The notes under the pieces are model-generated. The model had not been told where the DNA came from. It searched no databases and saw only the letters and a program-made list of their open reading frames with translations. Positions 47,282 through 56,202 of a stretch of 64,000 nt of DNA are shown here, piece by piece. This stretch comes from Deltaproteobacteria bacterium (GTDB lineage: Bacteria; Myxococcota_A; UBA9042; PHBI01), in contig JACKFA010000001.1 in assembly GCA_020632715.1 (NCBI GenBank), forward strand, positions 372,001 through 436,000, written 5' to 3'. Every line of letters starts with the position of its first letter. Positions within the stretch are counted from its first letter, which is position 1. The translations under genes and the position numbers were made by a program.

Positions 47282-48478
47282 ATGACCGACGTCATCAAGA
47301 GCATCGAGGACCTGCCGCTCGAGGGGCGGCGCCTCTTCCTCCGGGTCGACTTCAACGTGCCGCTCGACGCGGACGGGAAGATCACCGACGACACGCGGAT
47401 CCAGGCGGCGCTGCCGACGATCCGCTACGCGCGCGAGCAGAAGGCGCGGATCATCCTCGCGAGCCACCTCGGGCGGCCGAAGGGCAAGAAGGATCCGAAG
47501 CAGTCGATGGTGCCCGTCGGCGAGCGCCTCGCGGAGCTCCTCGACACGGACGTGGTCGTCCCGGACGACTGCGTCGGAGACGGGCCGAGGAAGCTCGCCT
47601 CCGATCTGCGCGAGGGAGGCGTGATGCTGCTCGAGAACCTCCGCTTCCACAACGAGGAGGAGGCCGACGACATCGACTTCGCGCGGCAGCTCGCGGCGCT
47701 CTGCGACGTGTACGTGAACGACGCCTTCGGCGCCGCGCACCGCGCGCACGCCTCGGTGCACGCCCTGCCCCGCCTCGTCGCGGATCGGGCCGCCGGCTTC
47801 CTCATGAAGAAGGAGCTCGACGCGCTCGGGAACCTGCTCGCCTCGCCGGAGCGCCCGTTCGTCGCGGTGCTCGGCGGCGCCAAGGTGAGCGACAAGATCG
47901 CCGTCGTGGACTCGCTCCTGACCAAGGTCGACACGCTCATCATCGGCGGCGCGATGGCGTACACGTTCCTCGCGGCGCAGGGCATCAGGCTCGGGAAGTC
48001 GCGCGTCGAGGAGGACCGCATCGCGGTCGCGAAGCGCGCGCTCTTGAAGGCCGAGGCGCGGCGCGTCGAGGTGCTGCTCCCGAGCGATCACGTCGTCGTG
48101 ACCGAGGTGAAGCCGGACGCGCCGAGCCGGATCCTGTCGAGCGGGGAGTTCCCGGAGGACGGGATCGCCGTCGACATCGGCATGGACACCATCGCGGCGT
48201 TCGACCGCGCGATCAGGAAGGCGCGCACGGTGTTCTGGAACGGTCCGATGGGGATCTTCGAGATGGAGGCGTTCGCCGAGGGGACGCGGCGCGTCGCCCA
48301 GGCGGTCGCGCACTCGGGGGCGACCAGCGTCGTCGGCGGCGGCGACAGCGTGTCGGCGCTGAAGAAGAGCGGGTTCCTCCCGTTCGTGAGCCATGTGTCC
48401 ACGGGCGGCGGCGCGTCGCTCGAGTTCGTCGAGGGACAGCCGCTCCCCGGCGTCGAGGCCCTGAAGGTGACCGAATGA
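47282..48478 (+). CDS. pgk: Phosphoglycerate kinase
   Basis: The protein has 398 residues, normal for the family. It transfers phosphate between 1,3-bisphosphoglycerate and ADP in glycolysis. Marks are LFLRVDFNVPLD, ILASHLGRPKG, YVNDAFGAAHRAHAS, the nucleotide-site GGAKVSDKI and GGGDSVSAL. GGAGG lies before the ATG. Its stop overlaps the tpiA start (ATGA), giving a pgk-tpiA-secG order common in Gram-negative bacteria. Confidence 0.97.
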   Translation: MTDVIKSIEDLPLEGRRLFLRVDFNVPLDADGKITDDTRIQAALPTIRYAREQKARIILASHLGRPKGKKDPKQSMVPVGERLAELLDTDVVVPDDCVGDGPRKLASDLREGGVMLLENLRFHNEEEADDIDFARQLAALCDVYVNDAFGAAHRAHASVHALPRLVADRAAGFLMKKELDALGNLLASPERPFVAVLGGAKVSDKIAVVDSLLTKVDTLIIGGAMAYTFLAAQGIRLGKSRVEEDRIAVAKRALLKAEARRVEVLLPSDHVVVTEVKPDAPSRILSSGEFPEDGIAVDIGMDTIAAFDRAIRKARTVFWNGPMGIFEMEAFAEGTRRVAQAVAHSGATSVVGGGDSVSALKKSGFLPFVSHVSTGGGASLEFVEGQPLPGVEALKVTE

Positions 48479-49224
48479 GCCGCCGCACGCTGATCGCCGG
48501 CAACTGGAAGATGAACACGACCCTCGACGACGCGCGCGACCTCGCGTGGGCGGTCGCGGAGGCCACGGAGGACGTCGAGGTCGACGTCGTCGTGATCCCG
48601 CCGGCCTGCTTCCTCGTGCCGGTGGCCGAGGCGCTCGCCGGGAGCCACGTGACCATCGGCGCGCAGAACCTGCACGCCGAGGACAAGGGCGCCTTCACGG
48701 GCGAGGTGAGCGGGCCGATGCTCGCGTCCGCCGGGTGCGCGTGGGTGCTCTGCGGGCACAGCGAGCGGCGGCACATCTTCGGCGAGACGAACGAGCTCGT
48801 CGGGGACAAGGTCGCCGCGGCGCACCGCGCGGGGCTGACGCCCATCCTCTGCGTCGGGGAGACCCTCGACCAGCGCGACGACGGCGTGACCGAGGTCGTC
48901 GTGAAGGCGCAGGTGGAGACCGGGCTCGCGAAGATCGACGCGGGCGCGGTCGAGCGCACGGTGATCGCCTACGAGCCCGTGTGGGCCATCGGGACCGGCC
49001 GCACGGCGACGCCGGAGCAGGCGCAGGCCGTGCACGCCTTCATCCGCGGGCTCCTGCGCGAGACCTATGGCGACGGGGTCGCGGACGCGGTGCGCATCCA
49101 GTACGGCGGCAGCGTGAAGCCCGACAACGCGACCCAGCTCATGTCCCAGGAGGACGTGGACGGCGCGCTCGTCGGGGGCGCGAGCCTCAAGGCCGAGGAC
49201 TTCGCCGCCATCGTCCGTGCTTGA
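48475..49224 (+). CDS. tpiA: Triosephosphate isomerase
   Basis: The protein has 249 residues. The catalytic set is present: Lys in GNWKMN, His in LCGHSERR and Glu in AYEPVWAIGTG, followed by the phosphate loop YGGSVKPDN. It interconverts dihydroxyacetone phosphate and glyceraldehyde 3-phosphate. It is coupled to pgk by a 4-base overlap. Confidence 0.97.
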   Translation: MSRRTLIAGNWKMNTTLDDARDLAWAVAEATEDVEVDVVVIPPACFLVPVAEALAGSHVTIGAQNLHAEDKGAFTGEVSGPMLASAGCAWVLCGHSERRHIFGETNELVGDKVAAAHRAGLTPILCVGETLDQRDDGVTEVVVKAQVETGLAKIDAGAVERTVIAYEPVWAIGTGRTATPEQAQAVHAFIRGLLRETYGDGVADAVRIQYGGSVKPDNATQLMSQEDVDGALVGGASLKAEDFAAIVRA

Positions 49225-49249
49225 CCGCGACCGTCGGGTCTGATAGGTC
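49221..49249 (+). promoter_or_regulatory. sigma-70-like promoter for secG
   Basis: TTGACC (49221-49226), overlapping the tpiA stop, and TAGGTC (49244-49249) are 17 bases apart. secG starts about 67 bases later. Confidence 0.45.
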
Positions 49250-49315
49250 GCGCAGGCTTCACTCCGCGCCGGATCCGCGAGGCGGACCCGGCAGGACGCC
49301 GACAGAGCGAGCTCC

Positions 49316-49915
49316 ATGGACACCATCGTCATCATCCTCTACGTCCTCACCTGCCTCCTCCTGACGCTCGTGATCATCCTGCAGCCGGGCAAGGACGGCG
49401 GCATGGGCGCGCTCGGCGGCGGCGGCGGCGCGACCGGCGGCGGCGTCTTCGGCGCGCGCGGCGCGGTCCCGTTCCTCGCGAAGGCGACCGTGTGGCTCGG
49501 GATCGGCTTCGGCGTGCTGGTGCTCTTGCTCGCGCGCATCAACGTCGACCTGCACCGCAGCAACGTCGCGCCGGTGACGGTCGAGGGTGAGGTCGTCCCG
49601 GGCGCTCCGGGCGCCGCCGGCGCCGCGACGCCGGCCCCGGCTCCGGCCGAGGACGACGGCTCGACGACCGAGGGCACGACCGACGAGGCGCCGGCTCCGG
49701 CTCCCGCGGAGGGCGCGGCCCCGGCCCCGACCGAGGGCGCGACCCCCGCCCCCGCCCCGGCCCCGAGCGAGGCCCCCGCGGCGGCTCCGACCGAGGGCGC
49801 GGCCCCGGCTCCGACCGAGGCTCCGGCCGAGGCTCCGGCCCCGACCGAGGGCGCCGCTCCGGCCGCTCCGGCCGAGGGTTCCGCCCCCGCTCCGGCGCCT
49901 GCGGATGGTCAGTGA
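49316..49915 (+). CDS. secG: Protein-export membrane protein SecG with long Ala/Pro-rich tail
   Basis: The protein has 199 residues. The first 80 residues are SecG: helix IVIILYVLTCLLLTLVIILQ, the GKDGGMGALGGGG loop and the second helix ATVWLGIGFGVLVLLLA. SecG helps SecYEG translocation. Typical SecG ends near 75-110 residues. Here about 110 more residues follow, almost only Ala, Pro, Glu, Thr and Gly (APAEGAAPAPTEG type). It follows pgk-tpiA, a common arrangement. Confidence 0.92.
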   Translation: MDTIVIILYVLTCLLLTLVIILQPGKDGGMGALGGGGGATGGGVFGARGAVPFLAKATVWLGIGFGVLVLLLARINVDLHRSNVAPVTVEGEVVPGAPGAAGAATPAPAPAEDDGSTTEGTTDEAPAPAPAEGAAPAPTEGATPAPAPAPSEAPAAAPTEGAAPAPTEAPAEAPAPTEGAAPAAPAEGSAPAPAPADGQ

Positions 49916-49932
49916 CGATTGTGTCGATTTGG

Positions 49933-49961
49933 TTTGACGACGGCGACGCTCTGGCCTAAAT
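49933..49961 (+). promoter_or_regulatory. sigma-70-like promoter for tRNA-Leu
   Basis: TTGACG (49933-49938) and TAAATG (49956-49961) are 17 bases apart, ending 17 bases before the tRNA. Confidence 0.6.
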
Positions 49962-49978
49962 GAGCGACCGCCGACGAC

Positions 49979-50066
49979 GCGAAAGTGGCGGAATTGGTAG
50001 ACGCGCTAGGTTGAGGGCCTAGTGACCGCTTAGGTCGTGGGGGTTCGATTCCCCCCTTTCGCACCA
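49979..50066 (+). tRNA. tRNA-Leu (anticodon GAG)
   Basis: The acceptor arms GCGAAAG and CTTTCGC pair fully, and CCA is encoded. The anticodon arm CTAGG-TTGAGGG-CCTAG puts GAG in the anticodon. A long variable arm (GACCGCTTAGGTC) and TTCGATT T-loop fit a class II leucine tRNA. It reads CTC and CTT, with CTC being frequent in this window. Confidence 0.96.
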
Positions 50067-50071
50067 CCGAG

Positions 50072-50103
50072 AGCCCCCGAGGCGAGAGCCTGCGGGGGCT
50101 TTC
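50072..50103 (+). terminator. Hairpin terminator after tRNA-Leu
   Basis: AGCCCCCG and CGGGGGCT form an 8-bp stem around a 13-base loop, followed directly by TTT. Confidence 0.75.
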
Positions 50104-50215
50104 GCGTCTCTGGGGTCCGACGGTGACGCCGCGACCGAGGCCGACCGGCGGCCGCGGGGCGGGAGGCATAGAGCGCTTCCTTCCTCGCCGCCACCGTGGC
50201 AGGCTCCCGCTCGTC

Positions 50216-50662
50216 ATGCCCCTACGACTCGCGAGCCGCCCGCGCCTCCAAGCCCTCGTCGCCCTCGTCGTCGCCGCGCTCGCCGTGGTCCTCGCCGTCC
50301 TCTTCCTGCGAGGCGGCGACGCGCCCGGGGACATCGTGCAGCGAGCCGCCGCCGCCGCGCGCGACGGCGACCGGGACCGCTACCTCGCGTGCTTCACCGA
50401 GCGCTCGCGCCCCATCCTCGAGACCCTCTGGGCGGCCGCGGCCGAGAAGAACCCGCCGCTCGCGGCGCTCGGCGCGGCGGAGGTCCAGGTCGTCGCCGGC
50501 TCCCGCCTCGCGAGCCGCGACGTCGGCCTCCCCGACCGCGTCCTGCTCGTCGTCTCCGAGGGGGTCGACCAGATGCGCGTCGTCCTCCACGGCGAGGGCG
50601 GGTCGTGGCGCATCGACCTCCTCGACACGGAGCGCTACGAGGCGGGCGTGCCCGCCTATTGA
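50216..50662 (+). CDS. Small membrane-anchored or exported protein, NTF2-like
   Basis: The protein has 148 residues from the ATG at 50216; longer GTG starts are less likely. An N-terminal hydrophobic helix (LQALVALVVAALAVVLAVLF) precedes an NTF2-like part: IVQRAAAAARDGDRDRYLAC and the terminal strand HGEGGSWRIDLLD. It is the first of three consecutive small exported proteins with the same plan. The function is unknown. Confidence 0.7.
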   Translation: MPLRLASRPRLQALVALVVAALAVVLAVLFLRGGDAPGDIVQRAAAAARDGDRDRYLACFTERSRPILETLWAAAAEKNPPLAALGAAEVQVVAGSRLASRDVGLPDRVLLVVSEGVDQMRVVLHGEGGSWRIDLLDTERYEAGVPAY

Positions 50663-50727
50663 ACAGGCCCGGGGCCACCGCTCGCGCTGGCCTTTTCGGG
50701 GCGCCCCCTTTCCGTTAGGCTGCCTGC

Positions 50728-51156
50728 ATGGAACGACGCCGTCCGACGACATCGCCACGAACGGGGCTCGCCAGGCTCCTCCTGGCGCTCCTCCTCGGCC
50801 TCGCGCTCACCGCGTGCGCCGATCCGCCCGAGGAGCGCTACGCGCAGGCCCTCAAGGCCGCCGAAGACAAGGACTTCGACACGTTCCGCACCTTCTTCAC
50901 GGAGCGTTCGGCGGAGTTCCTGCGCGACATGAAGACCGCCGGCGAGCGCATGAAGCGCTACTACATGAAGCAGCCCTTCGAGGTGCTGCCGACCGGCGAC
51001 ATCGAAGAGGTCTACGTGAAGGACAACTTCGCGGCCATCAAGGTGAAGACCCGGGGCAAGACCCAGGAGGTCCACATGTTCAACGAGAAGGATCACTGGG
51101 TGATCGATCTCTTCTCGCTCGATGGCTTCTGGGCGCCGCTGACGCAAGGGGATTGA
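50728..51156 (+). CDS. Small lipoprotein, NTF2-like
   Basis: The protein has 142 residues. The leader ends LGLALTACADPPEE, a good lipobox. The mature part (YAQALKAAEDKDFDTFRTFF, then EVHMFNEKDHWVIDLFSLD) repeats the plan of its neighbours. A TTTTCG-17-TAGGCT element lies just upstream. The next gene starts 5 bases after its stop. Confidence 0.75.
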   Translation: MERRRPTTSPRTGLARLLLALLLGLALTACADPPEERYAQALKAAEDKDFDTFRTFFTERSAEFLRDMKTAGERMKRYYMKQPFEVLPTGDIEEVYVKDNFAAIKVKTRGKTQEVHMFNEKDHWVIDLFSLDGFWAPLTQGD

Positions 51157-51160
51157 GCGG

Positions 51161-51568
51161 TTGATCGCACGACGACGTGGCATCCTCCTGGGCACGGCCC
51201 TCCTCGCGCTCGGCGCGCCGCTCGCGGCCTGCGGCGAGGGCCCTGGCGACGTGTACATCGGCATGGCGACCTCCGCCGAGTTCGGCGACCGCGAGGGCTT
51301 CCTCGCGGGCTTCACGCCCGAGTCGAAGGCGCTCGTGGAGGCGCAGATCAGCCTCTCCGAGGCCTACGATCTGCGCCAGGACGACCCTGTGAAGCAGCTC
51401 GTCTTCGACCACCTCGAGTCCGTCGAGACCGACGGCGACAAGGCGGTCCTCGAGGTCTCGAGCGGCACGAAGTCGAAGAAGATCCTCATGGTCAAGACCG
51501 ACGAGGGCTGGCGCATCGACACCAAGAAGCTCGTCGACTTCTGGGAAGACGAGGCCAACAAGAAGTGA
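51161..51568 (+). CDS. Small lipoprotein, NTF2-like
   Basis: The protein has 135 residues from a TTG at 51161. The leader ends ALGAPLAACGEG, a lipobox. The mature part (YIGMATSAEFGDREGFLAGF, then ILMVKTDEGWRIDTKKLVDF) resembles the two upstream genes, suggesting local duplication. The family is not recognised beyond the NTF2-like pattern. Confidence 0.72.
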   Translation: MIARRRGILLGTALLALGAPLAACGEGPGDVYIGMATSAEFGDREGFLAGFTPESKALVEAQISLSEAYDLRQDDPVKQLVFDHLESVETDGDKAVLEVSSGTKSKKILMVKTDEGWRIDTKKLVDFWEDEANKK

Positions 51569-51622
51569 CGCGCCGCGCCGCGACCAGGGTCGTAGCGGCC
51601 TTGATCGCGCGTGACGTGCAGC

Positions 51623-51946
51623 TCAGCTGGGGAGGTGGAAGTACGTCACCGACCCGAGCGCGCGTCGCCTCACCTTGCCGGCGTCGACGAGTCCGGCCAG
51701 CGCCGCGCCGAACTCGGGATAGTCGGGCATCTGGCGCGGGTCCAACGCCTTGTCGAGCATGCCGTCGACGAGCCCTTTCAGCCCGCCGCGCTTGGCGCGG
51801 TCCCGGTGGATGGAGCCGTAGATCTCACCCTCGGTGAGGGCGTCGTTCGGCCGCGCCCGTAGCGACTCCAGGATCCGCTCCTCGAGCGAACGATTGCTCG
51901 GCAGGCTCGCCTCGCGAGCGTCGAGCTCCTTGATGCTGATCGGCAT
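51623..51946 (-). CDS. Small hypothetical protein, possible winged helix
   Basis: The protein has 107 residues from the ATG at 51946. Helices RSLEERILESLRARP and LTEGEIYGSIHRD are followed by a strand pair LVDAGKVRRRALGSVTYFHL that looks like a winged-helix wing. It could be a DNA- or RNA-binding regulator. It stands alone, convergent with the small lipoprotein cluster. No family is recognised. Confidence 0.55.
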   Translation of the reverse strand: MPISIKELDAREASLPSNRSLEERILESLRARPNDALTEGEIYGSIHRDRAKRGGLKGLVDGMLDKALDPRQMPDYPEFGAALAGLVDAGKVRRRALGSVTYFHLPS

Positions 51947-52107
51947 GCCCCCTCCAGCGCGGACATCGAGTCGACTCGAGTGTGCTCGCCGTCGGACGGC
52001 GCCGTCAACGCACGACAGCCTCGGGGCGCGACGAGCGGGCCCCGTCGGTCCGCAGCGCGCCCGGCCCCTGAACCGCGCCGGCGCCGGCCTCGACGCCCGA
52101 TCGGCGT

Positions 52108-53745
52108 TCACTTCTTACGGCCGAACCGCCGCCTGATGGCGCCCAGGATGCCGCTGAACTCGTTCACGCGGAGCGCCGAGGCCGCCGCGAGGTAGGCCCC
52201 GCCCGCGAGGCCGAGCGCGACGACGACCCAGACGACGAGGACGAGGCGCCGCGCCACGTGCTCCGAGGGCCAGGCCGTCTGCAGGAGCCACAGGACCCCG
52301 CCGGCCACCGCCGCCGCGACCGCCATCCGCCCGAGGCGCGACAGGATCGCCGGGAGCCCGAGCCCGCCGAGGCGGCGCTCGAGGATGGTGATGAAGATCG
52401 TGGTGTTGGCGGCCGACGCGAGGCTGCCTGCGAGCGCGACGCCGCCGTGCCCGAGCGGCACCGAGAGGGTGTAGCAGAGGACGATGTTCAAGACGGCCAC
52501 GAAGGCCGCCACGAGCGTCGGGGTCTTGAGGTCCTTGTACGCGAAGAAGACCTGCTGCAGGACGCGCGCCTGCCCGATGAAGAGGAGCCCCATCCCGTGG
52601 AACTGGAGGGCGAAGGCGGTCTTCTGCGTGGACTCGGCGTCGAACGCGCCCGACTGGAAGAGGAGGCGCACGATCTCGGGGCCGATCATGAAGAGGACGA
52701 CCGTCGCCGGCAGCGTCACGAAGCCGATGAGGCGCGTCGAGTAGGCGATCGTCGACTTCACGCCTTCGTGGTCGCCCTCGGCCGTGTGGTCCGAGAGGTT
52801 CGGGAGGATCACCTGCGCCACGGAGACGACGAAGACGCCGAGGACGAGCTCCTGGAGGCGCAGCGAGTACTGGAGCGAGCTCACAGAGCCGCCCTCGAGG
52901 CCGGCGGCGATGAGCTGCGAGACGAACACGTCGATCTGGTAGATGCCGGCCGCGAAGACGCCGGGGCCCATGATCTTGAGGACCCGCCGCACGCCAGGAC
53001 CCCAGAAGTCGCGCACGAGCCCGAAGCGCGCGGGCGTGTGCTTCCTGAGGTAGGGGATCTGGAAGACCACCTGCAGGACGCCGCCCACGAGGAAGCCGAC
53101 CGCGAGCGCGTACGCCGGGTCCGCGAAGGCGCTCGAGAGCGCGATCGTCGCGATGATGATGGCGAGGTTCAGGAGCACCGGCGTGAACGCCGACGGCCCG
53201 AAGATCCGGTAGCTGTTGAGCACCGCCTGCAGCATGGCGGCGACCGTCACGAACGTGAGGTACGGCCACATGAGCTGCGTCAGCGCGATGGTGAGCGGCA
53301 CCTTCCCGGGGACGTTCCGGAACTCCTCGGCGAAGAACGTCTCGATGATCCAGGGCGAGAGCACGATGCCGAGCACGGTGAGCAGCACCACCGCGAAGGT
53401 CAGGACCGTGAAGAAGCGCGACAGGAAGACCCTGAGCTCCTCCTCGTCCCCCTTCTTGATGTACTCGGTGAAAACCGGCACGAACGCCGCGGTCATCGCG
53501 CCCTCGGCGACGAGGCGCCGGAAGAGGTTCGGGATGGTCGACGCGAGCCCGAAGGCGTCGGACGAGGCGCCCGTGCCGATGTAGATGGCGCGCACCTGCT
53601 CGCGCACGAGCCCGAGCACGCGCGACACCAGGGTCATGAGCGTCATGACGCTCGCCGACCGCAGGATCGAGCGGTGCTGGCGCTCCGCCGGCGGCTTGCC
53701 CGGCGCGGGCGCCGGCGGCGCAGGCGCCGACGCCTCGTCAGCCAT
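52108..53745 (-). CDS. murJ: Lipid II flippase MurJ
   Basis: The protein has 545 residues and about 14 membrane helices. The MviN/MurJ signature starts SASVMTLMTLVSRVLGLVRE, followed by GTGASSDAFGLASTIPNLFR. It moves lipid II across the inner membrane for peptidoglycan synthesis. It starts within the end of mazG (8-base overlap) and ends at a convergent border. Confidence 0.93.
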   Translation of the reverse strand: MADEASAPAPPAPAPGKPPAERQHRSILRSASVMTLMTLVSRVLGLVREQVRAIYIGTGASSDAFGLASTIPNLFRRLVAEGAMTAAFVPVFTEYIKKGDEEELRVFLSRFFTVLTFAVVLLTVLGIVLSPWIIETFFAEEFRNVPGKVPLTIALTQLMWPYLTFVTVAAMLQAVLNSYRIFGPSAFTPVLLNLAIIIATIALSSAFADPAYALAVGFLVGGVLQVVFQIPYLRKHTPARFGLVRDFWGPGVRRVLKIMGPGVFAAGIYQIDVFVSQLIAAGLEGGSVSSLQYSLRLQELVLGVFVVSVAQVILPNLSDHTAEGDHEGVKSTIAYSTRLIGFVTLPATVVLFMIGPEIVRLLFQSGAFDAESTQKTAFALQFHGMGLLFIGQARVLQQVFFAYKDLKTPTLVAAFVAVLNIVLCYTLSVPLGHGGVALAGSLASAANTTIFITILERRLGGLGLPAILSRLGRMAVAAAVAGGVLWLLQTAWPSEHVARRLVLVVWVVVALGLAGGAYLAAASALRVNEFSGILGAIRRRFGRKK

Positions 53746-54523
53746 CGACGGCTCCGGCGAGCGCGGCCTTCGCGGCCTCCCAGAGGCCGTCGAGCTCGGC
53801 CGGGTCGGCGTCGCGGACGGTCCGCCCAGCGGCGCCGAGCGCGGCCCCGAGGTGCGCGTAGCGCGCGGCGAAGCGATCCGTCGTGCGCTCGAGCGCGAGC
53901 TCCGGGTTCACGCCGAGGTGGCGCGCGGCGTTCACGACGGCGAAGAGGAGGTCGCCGAGCTCGGCCGCGACGCGCTCCTCGCGCCCAGGCCCCGCCTCCG
54001 CCATGGCGGCGCGCAGCTCCGCGAGCTCCTCGTCGACCTTCGCGAGCGGCCCCGCGACGTCCGGCCAGTCGAAGCCCTCCTTCGCGGCCTCCTTCCCGAC
54101 CTTCTCGGCCCGGAGGAGCGCCGGGAAGTGGCGCGGCACGCGCGCGACCCCGCCCTTCCCCTCGGCCTTCTTGAGCTCGTCCCAGCGCCGGCGGACGGCC
54201 TTCGCGTCGGCGGCGTCCTCGTCGCCGAAGACGTGCGGGTGGCGCCGCACGAGCTTGTCCGCGATGCCGTCGATGACGTCCGCGAGCTCGAACGCCCCCG
54301 ACTCCGCGCGGATCCGCGCCTGGAAGACGATCTGGAAGAGCAGGTCGCCGAGCTCCTCCGCGTGACGCGCCGCGTCATCGTCGCGCATGGCGTCGATGAC
54401 CTCCCACGTCTCCTCGAGGAGGTACGGCTCGAGCGTCGCGATGGTCTGCGCGCGGTCCCACGGGCAGCCCGCGCGGAGCGCCGCCACGACGTCGTCGAGC
54501 CGCGCGAGGTCCGGCCTCCTCAC
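53738..54523 (-). CDS. mazG: Nucleoside triphosphate pyrophosphohydrolase MazG
   Basis: The protein has 261 residues from a GTG at 54523 overlapping the previous stop (GTGA). The N-terminal MazG domain has CPWDRAQTIATLEPYLLEE, and the EExxE...ExxD metal pattern in LEETWEVIDAM with AEELGDLLFQIVF. A second, similar domain follows. It hydrolyses non-canonical NTPs. It sits between a CBM9 lipoprotein gene and murJ with overlaps on both sides. Confidence 0.92.
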   Translation of the reverse strand: MRRPDLARLDDVVAALRAGCPWDRAQTIATLEPYLLEETWEVIDAMRDDDAARHAEELGDLLFQIVFQARIRAESGAFELADVIDGIADKLVRRHPHVFGDEDAADAKAVRRRWDELKKAEGKGGVARVPRHFPALLRAEKVGKEAAKEGFDWPDVAGPLAKVDEELAELRAAMAEAGPGREERVAAELGDLLFAVVNAARHLGVNPELALERTTDRFAARYAHLGAALGAAGRTVRDADPAELDGLWEAAKAALAGAVDG

Positions 54524-56046
54524 GGCGTCGTGCCGGGGGCCGGCGCGGGCTCGCCCGGAGGCGGCGTGCCGGGCGCAGGCGTCGGAGCAGGCGCAGGAGC
54601 AGGCGCGGTCGGCGCCACCGTCCCAGGCGGCGACGCGGGCGCAGGCGCGCTCCCCTCGGCCCCGCCCTCGGCCCCTGGCGGCGTGGGCGCCGGCACGGTC
54701 CCGCCCTCGACCCCGCTCTCCCCGCCGGGCTCGGTCCCGGGCGCGGGCGTCGGCGCGGGCGCCACGCGCCCCCGCGTCATCGTCGAGAACACGGCCCGCC
54801 CGAAGGCGCCGACGTTGTGGAAGTCGCCGCCGACGGCCACCCAGTTGCCCATGAAGTTCTCGCCGCCGACGCCGATCCGGTAGAGGTTCATGCCCCACGT
54901 CTCGCCGCTCGGCGCCTTGTCGACGCCCGGGAGCTCCTTCCAGGGGATCCGGATCTCGGCCGTCCAGCTCGTGTCCCGCACGCCGTCGTCGCGCTGGTTC
55001 ACGCTCCCCTGCGCGTCGACGCGCGCGACCATCCCGCCCATCGTGAGCCGCGCGGCCGCCTCCTCCCACGCCGGCTGCCGCCGCTCGCTGAAGTGCGCGT
55101 CGAAGATCTCGCCGGTCGGCGACACCTGGAGCTCGACGTAGTCGCGCCCGTCGGCCCCCGGGTCGAGGTAGATCTCGACCACGTCCTGCTCCCAGAGCTT
55201 CGCGTCGCGCCCGCGGCGCTCGTTCCAGATGTCCGAGTCGGGGCAGGTGAACGCGACGTAGAGGAAGTCGTCGTCCCAGGTCATGCGCGCCGTCGTGCGC
55301 TGCGACGCCGGCAGCGCGCCCCCGCTCGGCGACACGAACGGGCGCGTCGGCGGGATCCCCGACCACCCGGCGTCGTCGAGCTTCCCGTCGATGACGATCG
55401 GCCCCGCCGCCCGGTAGACCGTCTGCGAGGGCGTCGCCGCCGCGGTCTTCACGATCTCGACGCTGCCGACCTCGATGCGCCCGTCCTCGCGCACGGGCAC
55501 CTTCACCTCCGGCCGGTTCGACACCTCCATCCGGATGTTCTGCTTCCGCTCGCGCCAGGCCTCCTCCTCGAAGATCCCGACGAAGAGCGTCGCGCGGCCG
55601 ACCGGGAAGTCCGCCGGGATGGCGATCTTCTGCTCGTCCTTGACGATCTGCCCCGGCTTCCAGCGCGAGATCGGGAAGAGCTCGCCCACCGCGTCGTGGT
55701 CGTGGGTCGTGCGCCGCCCCGCGCCCTCGAAGTGCACGAAGATCTTCCAGCCGCCGGGGGCCTCCTCGAGGCTCTCCCAGTACCACGTGACCTTGAGCTC
55801 CTGCCCGGGCTGCACCTCGCGCTTGTCGAGGTCGACCCCGATGAGGCGCACCTTGCCGTCGAGCACGGCGTTCACGGGGATCATCGGCGACGGCGGGGCG
55901 CTCAGCAGGGCCTCGTCGATCTGTCGCTGCTGCTCCTTCGTGTTCGCGCGCTCGCGCGGCTTGCGGCAGCCGCCGACGGACGCCAGCGAGAGCGCCGCGG
56001 CCAGGGTCAGGGCGAGGACGGGCGCGCGTCGCGTCCAGGTCGTCAT
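54520..56046 (-). CDS. Lipoprotein with CBM9-like domain and Pro/Ala-rich tail
   Basis: The protein has 508 residues from the ATG at 56046 with GGGAGGAG upstream. The leader ends LASVGGC. Residues about 60-190 are beta-rich (QPGQELKVTWYWESL). Then comes a carbohydrate-binding family 9-like domain: IDGKLDDAGWSGIPP, ARMTWDDDFLYVAFTCPDSD, LWEQDVVEIYLDPGADG, and TWGMNLYRIGVGGENF. The tail is Pro/Ala/Gly-rich, like that of SecG. It may bind a glycan in the envelope; its coupling to mazG and murJ is otherwise unexplained. Confidence 0.78.
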   Translation of the reverse strand: MTTWTRRAPVLALTLAAALSLASVGGCRKPRERANTKEQQRQIDEALLSAPPSPMIPVNAVLDGKVRLIGVDLDKREVQPGQELKVTWYWESLEEAPGGWKIFVHFEGAGRRTTHDHDAVGELFPISRWKPGQIVKDEQKIAIPADFPVGRATLFVGIFEEEAWRERKQNIRMEVSNRPEVKVPVREDGRIEVGSVEIVKTAAATPSQTVYRAAGPIVIDGKLDDAGWSGIPPTRPFVSPSGGALPASQRTTARMTWDDDFLYVAFTCPDSDIWNERRGRDAKLWEQDVVEIYLDPGADGRDYVELQVSPTGEIFDAHFSERRQPAWEEAAARLTMGGMVARVDAQGSVNQRDDGVRDTSWTAEIRIPWKELPGVDKAPSGETWGMNLYRIGVGGENFMGNWVAVGGDFHNVGAFGRAVFSTMTRGRVAPAPTPAPGTEPGGESGVEGGTVPAPTPPGAEGGAEGSAPAPASPPGTVAPTAPAPAPAPTPAPGTPPPGEPAPAPGTTP

Positions 56047-56202
56047 GGGGCTCCTCCCGAGGCTTGCTCCGGCGCGACCGCGACCCCGGCCGCCCGCGAG
56101 CGGCGCGCGGCTCGGAGGCGCCCGCGCCTCTCCGAGAACGCGTGGTAGCCCACGGGTTCGAGGTTGTCCACCGGGGGCTTTGCCACTATCGTCCGAATCG
56201 CC

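Noticed and set aside
49979..50066. Integration site at tRNA-Leu
   Set aside because: No integrase gene and no direct repeat of the tRNA 3' end is visible nearby.
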